Origin: Thysanoteuthis rhombus
Taxonomy: Eukaryota; Mollusca; Cephalopoda; Oegopsida; Thysanoteuthidae
Assembly (NCBI GenBank): GCA_963457665.1
Contig: OY735206.1
Coordinates: 27,873,377 to 27,937,376 of the forward strand
Length of the DNA stretch: 64,000 nucleotides
Direction: 5' to 3'
Of the stretch, positions 56,566 to 64,000 are shown one piece after another (positions within the stretch are counted from its first letter, which is position 1; every line of letters begins with the position of its first letter). The notes below the pieces were generated by a model. The model did no database searches. It saw only the letters and a list, made by a program, of their open reading frames with translations, and had not been told where the DNA came from. Both the position numbers and the translations under genes were made by a program.

Positions 56566-57285
56566 AGTGACAGAATATTGCAAGTGACATCCTGTGTGCT
56601 TCAAGAGCCGTTGGTAAATTGAAAGAATCCAAAAGCTTTTCAATTTTTGTCAGATGCTCTTTCTAATCATAGGAGTTTCCTTGAAAGCAAATCTCAGACT
56701 GCTAAATTGCGGTCACAGTATATGAAGTACATATTTTCCATCTTGAGAAGTGTAAATGTACCCTAGGGATACATTAACCCCTGGTTGGGAATCCCAGCTC
56801 CAACAGATACTAAACGGATACTACCTAACTGAGGTTTACTAAAGTGAATAAGTCGGCTATGGTCATCTAAAGATCGTTTTGGTTTATTCACACTGGATGA
56901 ATCAAACCAGTGTTTCTCAAACTGGTAAATGATTCACCCGCGGGTGAATGAAATATTTTAGTGAATGAAATCGCAGGGATGAATGAAAGCAGTATAAAGC
57001 ATGAAGAATGAAAGACTTAATTTACTCAGATATACAGAGTTATTCTTTTCTTAAAATAAGTGATTTTTGTTTGTACACAAGGGAAACATTATTTCTAAAA
57101 ATCTAATTCATAGTTCTAAGAGTGTTTTTTGCTAGATTTATATTGGCTAGAAAAAAGGCTAATCATCTTTATTAATCTTCATGTCACTTCTAGCTTTCTT
57201 TTCATATTTTTAGATGTTCGAAAACATGTATAAAAAAACACTAAAGAAATGAGATAATTCATACTTTTTGCTCACCACAAAAAAA
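56566..57285. other. No recognised feature
   Basis: AT-rich. GGTGAATGA / GTGAATGAA words recur at 56,943-56,990. Confidence 0.35.
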
Positions 57286-57287
57286 TG

Positions 57288-57428
57288 GATTATGATTATA
57301 GATTGCGTTATATTATATGGAAACTCTTACTTTGAAATGACCTCCTGTCATTACATGGTCAATGTACCACTACTTAGCCAAGACAACGTAAATAGAATAA
57401 ACAATTAAAGAAAATAGGGCTACGTGTA
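57288..57428. repeat. Fold-back repeat F, left arm
   Basis: ATGGATTATGATTATAGATTGCG, CATTACATGGTCAATGTACC, TAGCCAAGACAACGTAAATAG and ACAATTAAAGAAAATAGGGCT. Confidence 0.7.
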
Positions 57429-57634
57429 AAATTATGCACAAAGAGGAATAAGAGGGAAATTATGAAAAACATTTTTGGAAATTTTGTCATGGGCGAGCGA
57501 AACATAAAAATAAAAACTTGAGATGAAGAAACACTGAGCTGGGCGGCTTGATGGCTCAATTAAACGAAGTAACTTATTTCAAATATACTTGTTCTTTTTT
57601 TCAAGATTTGTGACGTAATTAACTACCTCCACGG

Positions 57635-58292
57635 TGATGAGGGCTCAGGTGAAAATATCGCCGGCAAAATGGCCCGGTAAAAATATCACCTGTTAAATGG
57701 CCCGGTAAAATTGTCAACGGTAAAAATGGTCCAGTAAAAATAGAATCGGTTCTAATAGCCCTGGTAAGAAAGGCACTGATTTTGAAAAAACTAAATATCA
57801 ACATTATTATTGGTTTTGACTCGTTTTTGCTTTCATCCTAATTTTCAGTCAGAGACATCCAGTCGAGATCAGCTACAACATTGTAATCTGAATCGAGTTT
57901 CTTCTCTAATAACGGGAGTAGTTCTGCAAAAACATGCAGTGAGTCCAAAAGGTGTCAAATATATTTACAGAAATTTGATTGGGACAAAAAGCAACTGAAA
58001 ATCAGAATGAAGGTAAAAACTAGTCCAAATTATTAATGATTTTGCAATACTTCATCTAAGAATAAAATTTGAAGAAATTGAATTAAAAGTGTATAGATTA
58101 ATAGAGCCCAGAAAAAATGACCCAGGTAAAAACGGCCCTGGTAAAAATGACTGAGGTAAAAATGGCTGCAGTAAAAAGATTGTAGGAGGAACCATAAGGA
58201 AACGATAACCCAACTAAAATAAATAGTTTATCAAAGATAAGTATCAACTGAAAAATCATGAATTAATGATTATCAGACGTAATTGAATCAAA
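57635..58292. mobile_element. Element J: core block between two minisatellite clusters
   Basis: Minisatellite in reverse orientation (57,640-57,780: AAAATGGCCCGGTAAAAATATC), core block (57,790-58,005: TTTTTGCTTTCATCCTAATTTTC, GAATCGAGTTTCTTCTCTAATAACGG, AACATGCAGTGAGTCC), second reverse minisatellite (58,110-58,185), and the reversed edge block AACCCAACTAAAATAAATAG near 58,209. The core recurs at 61,850-62,010. Confidence 0.7.
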
Positions 58293-58840
58293 TTTATACT
58301 GTTAGACAACACAGAGCTGTGGAATTTACGTTTCAAGATAGGATGTCGAAGATTCTGAAAGTTCCGTGGTTCCAATCTGACAGGATAAATCTGATTCAGT
58401 TACGTCTGAGAAAGGTTGCTACATGTTTCACTGGCGTACCGACGGATTGGCCCGTCCCGGATGATATCAAATGAGGTGTCAACATTCACCGCTACTTTTA
58501 GCGCTATTTTTCTGCGAGTTTAGCCAACTTTTAGCTTTTTTTCTATCCATTTTAGACGAATCTAACAAATTTCAACGCTTGAAAATAGCTACCAAAACAG
58601 TGTTTTGTTTAGCACGTTTTGGCGTTTTTTGTTTTTGTTTTGACATTTTTTGACTTCGAGATAGCACGAAAATTTTTGAGTTGGCAACACCGGGAGTGAC
58701 ACCTTAAATTATCCCCCCGGATGACACCAACCCTGGGAACACCACTGCATGATTCTCAAACACCACTGCATGATTTTCAAAAAACGATTTTTAACGTATT
58801 AATTACCTTTTTAAATACGATCTCGATGTGCCTTCCTTGG
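58293..58840. other. No recognised gene; small direct repeat
   Basis: ACACCACTGCATGATT-TCAAA occurs twice in a row at 58,740-58,782. A 63-codon frame at 58,283-58,474 is unrecognised. Confidence 0.4.
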
Positions 58841-58844
58841 GCCT

Positions 58845-58915
58845 ATCTTTTCACTTTGGCCATTATTACCGGAGTCATTTTCACCAGGACATTTTTACCA
58901 GTGCTATATCAATTA
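58845..58915 (+). repeat. Minisatellite remnant of element J type
   Basis: GGCCATTATTACCGGAGTCA and CACCAGGACATTTTTACCAG match the 15-bp unit; no core block beside it. Confidence 0.6.
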
Positions 58916-59119
58916 ACAGGAATCTACTCTCTCATACCACTCGGTTAGTTGTGCAGATGTCGACGTTTTTGGATTACAGCTAACCTTCCTCCAGGTGGTG
59001 TTGTAAGTAAAATATCTGAATTAGCACTCAGAAAGCAGGAAAAATTAAACTAAATTTGATGCCTGGCCGAAAGGTTTTTATTTCTTTTAAATTATTTAAA
59101 TATATAATCATATTTACAG

Positions 59120-59283
59120 CCAGCAGGAACATCGGTTACCGATGCAGAGGTGTGAATGGCGTTGCAGTTTACGACTCGCACAATGGAACTGGCGAGTGGA
59201 GTTCAAGCTCCGGTCATGGTTGTTTTCGTTCACTTCACACCAATGTCCTTGATCCCTCATCGACCCCAGGCACATACAAATAG
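59120..59283 (+). CDS. Possible terminal exon of an unidentified gene
   Basis: A pyrimidine/AT stretch ends in TATTTACAG (acceptor, 59,118-59,119), followed by an open frame SRNIGYRCRGVNGVAVYDSH, then NGTGEWSSSSGHGC and STPGTYK, and a TAG stop. AATAAA-type signals lie just after the stop (near 59,286) and at 59,364-59,369. GC content is higher than in the flanks, and composition is that of a secreted or globular protein (Cys, Gly, Trp, Asn-Gly-Thr glycosylation-type site). The NIGYRC start faintly recalls the GFRC end of formylglycine-generating-type domains, but the tail is longer than usual and I do not assign it. No upstream exon was identified. It could equally be a retained fragment of a pseudogene. 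Confidence 0.35.
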
Positions 59284-59363
59284 ATAAATAAATAATGATT
59301 AAGTAACTGTGCAGTGTCAGACATGGTTTGGTTTCGGTTCGGTTCTTCTTGTATTCTTTATAA

Positions 59364-59369
59364 AATAAA
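59364..59369 (+). promoter_or_regulatory. Candidate poly(A) signal
   Basis: AATAAA about 80 bases after the TAG of the putative terminal exon. Common by chance in AT-rich DNA. Confidence 0.3.
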
Positions 59370-59514
59370 GGAGGGAATAATCCATCCCTGATAACTGTCG
59401 TTACGTTTCAGTGAACAGAATATAACATGGACCATAAAATCTTATTACGTATACATAAATCTGAAATGGGTATCAGCAAGTTATGTTTTATGTCTCTTTA
59501 TTTCTTCTGGGTAG

Positions 59515-59840
59515 GCTCAGATATTGTAAGGGTTACCACGGCTGATTCACACGCAGAAGATCCCGGGGTCGATTCCCGGTATGAGCATAGAGTGTGGAAA
59601 CTCCTCACCAGGAGAATTTTGTCCTGTGCTCAGCAGTTAATTGAGTACACTCAGTGTCGTGTGCTTCGGGTGGAGGTGTGCTCTCAGTGGACTTGCATCC
59701 TGCCAAGGGGTCGTAGAATCTTGTAGGCATTAAGTCTTGTTTTCGACTAGACTTGAGACTTGCAAGAATCCCTAAGCTGATTCATGCAACAAAAACTGGC
59801 ATCCATGCCCCATTTTAGGGGACGGGACGCTCTATCTTTA
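59515..59840 (+). mobile_element. tRNA-Val-derived SINE
   Basis: 59,515-59,587 folds as a decayed tRNA: acceptor strands GCTCAGA/TATGAGC, D-arm region TGTAAGGGTTACCACG, anticodon loop TTCACAC with anticodon CAC (Val) at 59,548-59,550, and T arm CCGGGGTCGATTCCCGG with B box at 59,566-59,576. The acceptor and anticodon stems carry mismatches and no pol III terminator follows closely. Instead a non-tRNA body continues (CTCACCAGGAGAATTTTGTC, AGTACACTCAGTGTCGTGTG, GCATCCATGCCCC) to about 59,840. A head plus body of this kind indicates a SINE and not a working tRNA gene. No second copy in the window. Confidence 0.65.
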
Positions 59841-60745
59841 CCTTCCACAAATGCCAGCATTTGACCTCAAGAGTTCAATTCCAACCCCTGTCCCTTGTAT
59901 TTTTCGAACCCCTGGATTGTTCTACTGACCCCCGGGAGGTCGATACCGACCACTCTGGAAACACTTGGAAATAATGCATTCTTATCCATCTCTCTGTTGG
60001 TGACCTTGATATTTCTAATTGATAATCTTCTCTCTACCATACACTCTTTGTGTCGGCAAATTCCAAGATGATTTATTGAAGGAATCTAGTGAATTTGTAT
60101 GAATTCCAAAATAGGTTTTTGAAATTAAGAGATTCTTATATACCTCACGTATAATGTGCTTCCCTAGATAATCTTCACCCCCCGAATGAGCATCAATTTC
60201 GACTGAAAAACTATCCCTTGTGTACAATTATGTATTTTTCATTTCCCATACACAGATAATTTGAACTTTGACACGAACACAATTTCTCCTTTTTCGCCGG
60301 TAAAAGAAATTTAGACCAATGATCATAATAACCATGTATCATCTCCCCTTCCTCTCTAGAACCTGTCATTCACAAAATTATTTTCCCCATTTGATGACTG
60401 AAAAACGAGAGAAACAATGTCTCGAAACATGTAACGAGAATAAATACGATCCATTTTCCAAACTTTTGTGTTTCTATATTGTATATTAGATTCACCATTA
60501 TACCCGATAAATCTCATCTATTTCTTCACTACAATTATGTATACAAATATGTATAACACTTATGTCTCTATTGGAATTTTTTAGCTCAAACATTTTGGGA
60601 AAATGCAGAATATGTATCGTGAAATACGTTACATTTGTAGGCGATATTCAATATTTCCACTTTTTCTTGATGTTCAATTCAGAATTCAAATTACTTGCTA
60701 TTTTGTGGACAAAATTGGAGGCTTACATCCTTCCAATGAAACTCA
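59841..60745. other. No recognised gene or repeat
   Basis: AT-rich unique-looking DNA. Confidence 0.4.
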
Positions 60746-61265
60746 TTAGGTACACACCTGCTGGGGTCGTATGTGCCACCATTTTCTCTCCTTAACGAGC
60801 CAAGTTGTAGCCAAAAGGGTCGATTTTAGTTGAGCAATGTTGTTCATCATTCTTGAGATATTTAGCCAAATCGTGTGGGATACATCAGTTCTGGTGATAT
60901 CGCCAAAATTAAGCCGATGTCGAGCCCGGTCATTTACCCATTTGGGTGATCGGGTGGGATTACCAGGTGCCGTATGTTGCATCAAAATTGTTCTGCGACT
61001 GTCTTGGCCTAAGCGCTCACTGCCGATCAACAAAGCACCTTGCCTAACTAGGACCAGACTGTGCAACCTGTCTTTACTCAGAGACGCGCCACTCAATGGA
61101 GGACACGTTGCGTTGTCTCATAGGAACCGCCATTCTCATCTCGATTGATGGAAGAACCACTCCTTCCGTATCGATAGGCAATGGAACGATACTGAAGTGG
61201 GTCAGTCCAGGACATAAGCCTGGGCGAAGTATATGGAGAATCCCTCTCCCTTTGGTGATGTAGGA
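60746..61265. repeat. Coding-like repeat H, copy 3, GC-richer
   Basis: Frames of 116 codons (-, 60,746-61,096) and 103 codons (+, 60,837-61,148) overlap in a GC-richer island. The plus strand continues FRIDRQWNDTEVGQSRT, then AWAKYMENPSPFGD, with a stop between. This matches copies at 7.1 (-) and 47.2 kb (+). A related patch (TGCCTTTCCAAAGCG, TGACATAAACAGCCTT) lies at 61,620-61,655. Family unknown. Confidence 0.45.
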
Positions 61266-61735
61266 AAGCTAACTGCGATTTGTTTGACATTTGCTTGGCA
61301 ATCGGGAGGAAACCAAAATTGGCATTTAACTATATTAGAGGAGCCAGGATTGCCTGATTAGATGTTTGTTTGTTTTTTATTGTTATTTTCCGAATTTTTG
61401 GAGTCCAGTGTTAACATCATTTGGATGTTTTTATTTTTTTAGGTTTCAAAGTTCAATGTTGCCAACTGAAATTTTTTTAATTTATCGAATTTGTGAGTGA
61501 CTTCCGGAATCAAAAAAATCGAAAAATTGAACAATCACGTCTAAATTAGCAATTTTTTTTTTTTTTTGTCCTTCTCCTAAACTCATTGCCTTCCTAAAAT
61601 GGGGTTGATGAATGGATTTATGCCTTTCCAAAGCGAAAGTTGACATAAACAGCCTTGGTCAGAGTTTGAACTCGTTTCGCCGATATCACTAGTTGTGTCG
61701 ATAATTATCAATACTAAAATATATTCCAAATGTAT
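61266..61735. other. No recognised gene; H-like patch near 61,620
   Basis: AT-rich with T run at 61,553-61,567. Confidence 0.4.
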
Positions 61736-61849
61736 TCATGTGTGTCCCCCCCCCTGCATTGGAAATATATCCTTTTTGCAAGCGCCCCAGCCCCGGAAAA
61801 AGTGACAGCGGACGCCCATATCTCCAACCACTCACTGAATGCAAAGAAT

Positions 61850-62215
61850 TTACAACTAAAAATCAACATTTGACTAGTTTTTGCTTTCATCCTAATTTTC
61901 AATCAGAGACATTAAGTCGACATAAGTTACAACAATCTGAATCGAGTTTCTTCTTTAATAACGGAAGTAGTTCTGCTAAAACATGCAGTGAGTGCAAAAT
62001 GTGCACAGCAACGTCTGAAAAATGTTAATACATGATTTTTAGTCAATATTTATTCTGAATGAATTATCTATTTTAGTTGGGATATTCTTTCCCATTCTTT
62101 CCACTAAATTCCTTCTTTTATCGGGGCCATTATTACCGGGGCATTTTACCGAGCCAATTTTGCAGAGGCCATTTTCTATCTGAGCAAGTTTTACCTAAAT
62201 TCAAAGACTAATACG
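61850..62215 (+). mobile_element. Element J: core, edge block and minisatellite
   Basis: Core 61,860-62,010 (TAGTTTTTGCTTTCATCCTA, GAATCGAGTTTCTTCTTTAA, CATGCAGTGAGTGC), edge ACGTCTGAAAAATGTTAATAC...TATTTTAGTTGGGAT, then the minisatellite GGGGCCATTATTACCGGGG to 62,200. This is the simplest single-copy arrangement of J: core, edge, then array. Confidence 0.75.
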
Positions 62216-62306
62216 TCCTAATACTTTTTCTTTCGCGATTTTCTTCAGAAATAGACGTATACTTGCAGTTGTCTATAATGAATTTCCTTACCCCCCACCA
62301 ATTGAC

Positions 62307-62650
62307 AGGCCCGATCAATCAGTCAAGTGGGCAATAGATTCTTGTTTGCTCGTAAGTGTGGGTGCGTCTACATGTGTCCCCAAGCTCTCCTGGTTACATT
62401 TCGGGGTTACAACCTTGAAAACTTGCATGTGTACACCACTAGGCACTATCTAAAATTGTTCACTTTTGTTTTCCCTAATTTAATCGCCTTTTTGGCTCCC
62501 GGTGATCATTTTTGACTAACCAAAAATGCCCGAAGTTAAGATATTTTTCAAGATAATTCTAGATGGATAATCCTCTTTCGAGAATTTTTTTTAGATGCTC
62601 ATTCTGGTACAGGCACGAGCTACTGTGATTCGTTTATGCAAGGTACATTC
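62307..62650 (+). repeat. Dispersed repeat C, copy 3
   Basis: CAGTCAAGTGGGCAATAGATTC, CTCCTGGTTACATTTCGGGG, TTGCATGTGTACACCACTAG, ACGAGCTACTGTGATTCGTT and ATGCAAGGTACAT, in the order of copy 1. Confidence 0.75.
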
Positions 62651-63183
62651 TTAAATTCCATTGTGAATTACATCACCCGCGTTAAGTTAAGTAAATTTAT
62701 GCTGTGGAAGTATTTTGAATAAACACCCTTCAATTGTATAAATATCAACCTTTTTTTCAAGTCACGTACACATGTTCAAACGCGCACACAGATTTAAACG
62801 TGGGTGTGTACATTTAAAAATTTATTTGCGCGCGCATGTGCATAGGTATAAACAAATAAAAAAATATACTCGAAGACACTCACACACAGACACACAAATA
62901 TATGTACCTTCAATTTGGCTCCCTGTGATGATGACGCCAGAGAAAATGGCACAAACGAAAAATCTAAGAGGAAAATGGCAAAATTATTTAAAAGAGCAGT
63001 TTCGAAGAGTTTGTTTATATACAATGACCTTCACAAACAACGTTAAAGCAACAATTGATTGATTTATTCATATTTTTTCTTCCAAATAGATGTTTTCTTT
63101 TAGATTACTGCAGTTTTGATCAAACGTGCCATTTCCCCTAGTTTTTGTACGTGCCATTTTACCGAAATTCTCCAACTCATTTG

Positions 63184-63185
<2 letters not shown>
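62651..63185. other. No recognised gene
   Basis: AT-rich with CA-rich words near 62,765-62,900. Frames unsupported. Confidence 0.4.
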
Positions 63186-63223
<38 letters not shown>

Positions 63224-63257
63224 TACATACATACATACATACATACATACATACATA
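63186..63257. repeat. (CA)n-(CATA)n microsatellite
   Basis: CA tract followed by CATA tetranucleotides; frames of His-Thr or Cys-Val are artefacts. Confidence 0.95.
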
Positions 63258-63850
63258 CTCGTACATGCGATGAATATAATCGCGAAAAACACGATTGTAA
63301 AGTCATCTGTATCGGGGTTGATCAAGTAAAAACCACGAAATATTGACAAAATCATCCACGACTCTTCTTTGTTTATAGAATATTGATCGCTACAAGGGTA
63401 TTTTAAAGAGTTAACCTGGCTATGAAATAAGCATACCTATACAGTACTCTCAAAATGTGCTGAGAGCTACGTCATTAAAATTACAGTGATTAACCTCATT
63501 TTGTGCAGTAACACTACTTGAAATTATGATACAATTAATGGAAACCAAGATAATTTTGTTTCGTCAAGTGTTTAAAGAATCAAATTAAACGTTGAAATCT
63601 TTTTTATACATTTAAAAAGCTACTAGAAATCGTTGTTGTTGGCATGAAATAGGCGAAAAGCATGGTATCCTTTCGGCTTATTCTACTTATTACAATAAAA
63701 AATTGAGTTATTACTAATTCCATTCTTCCTGTAACACATGGTACCAAAGGAATTACAATGAAACCTTTATTCATTCAATAAATAATTGAATAGATTGTGC
63801 TTTTTTTTTTTTTATTATTCTGCCTTGCTTGTTTTTCTATATTTCACACT
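63258..63850. other. No recognised feature
   Basis: AT-rich unique-looking DNA with T run near 63,801. Confidence 0.4.
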
Positions 63851-63854
63851 CAAT

Positions 63855-64000
63855 AAATTCGAGACGACCAGTGTGTAAAAAACAAAAACGAATTCGAGAC
63901 GGCCATTTGTGAAAAAAAAAAAAAAAACACAAATTCGTGACGGCCTGCGTGTGAAAAAAAAAAACTCAAATTCGAGACGGCCATGTGTGAAAGAAAAAAA
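63855..64000. repeat. Tandem repeat of 35-41 bp, cut by window end
   Basis: ATTCGAGACG-CCA-TGTGTGAAAA units begin at about 63,857, 63,892, 63,933 and 63,970. Spacing differs only through the length of the A run. Confidence 0.85.

Noticed and set aside
59120-59283. Naming the putative exon as a formylglycine-generating enzyme domain
   Set aside because: Only a few residues (GYRC) agree, and the C-terminal tail is longer than the usual family end.
59515-59587. Functional tRNA-Val gene
   Set aside because: Mismatches in the acceptor and anticodon stems, no nearby T-run terminator, and a SINE-like body follows.
63100-63346. Cys-Val and His-Thr repeat frames
   Set aside because: Readings of (CA)n and (CATA)n.

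Overview
The window is AT-rich, gene-poor nuclear DNA from an animal. It is dense in dinucleotide microsatellites of the form (AT)n-(GT)n, (CA)n-(TA)n, (GA)n and (GATA)n. It also holds 5'-truncated LINEs ending in GATGAT-type tails, tRNA-derived SINE pieces, Tc1/mariner and Tigger-like DNA elements, and diverged dispersed repeats. No ribosomal RNA, CRISPR array, operon or bacterial signal is present. The repeat content best fits a lophotrochozoan, most likely a cephalopod mollusc (octopus- or squid-like). That assignment is inference from repeat style, because no species-diagnostic gene is present.

The best recognised elements belong to one RTE-like non-LTR retrotransposon family. It has an APE-type endonuclease, a reverse transcriptase with visible AFVDF, GERQGD and RFSDDI motifs, a conserved C-terminal WRDELDKFRKY...YVQRRTLKD segment, and a stop codon that lies in the first unit of the tail repeat. 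Copies lie at 8.2-9.36 kb (+), 9.6 kb (-), 11.25 kb (-), 14.77-15.9 kb (-), 21.5-23.85 kb (-, longest), 23.88 kb (+), 29.6 kb (-), 34.15 kb (-), 42.5 kb (+), 44.4 kb (+), 48.7 kb (+) and 53.7 kb (-). A second, CR1/jockey-like LINE is represented by C-terminal fragments at 1.05 kb and 53.4 kb. A Tc1/mariner element with a TA target site lies at 12.23-12.63 kb and a Tigger-like MITE at 46.89-47.15 kb. A probable DNA transposon at 29.36-30.0 kb carries a nested LINE.

Several dispersed repeats have no name I can assign, and I letter them A to O. The most distinctive are family F, family J and the inverted minisatellite arrays. Family F is a fold-back element whose arms end in complementary microsatellites. 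Family J is a conserved block with an attached 15-bp minisatellite, at four loci. The arrays at 16.1-17.1 kb flank a GT-rich spacer.

I find no confident cellular gene. Weak candidates are a 169-codon single-exon ORF containing a coding minisatellite (30,588-31,097), a possible terminal exon with acceptor, stop and poly(A) signal (59,120-59,283), and an exon-like stretch ending in a consensus donor (36,319-36,588). Most of the window is probably intergenic or long-intron DNA. The elements do not form a joint pathway; they record successive insertion, nesting, internal deletion and microsatellite expansion.
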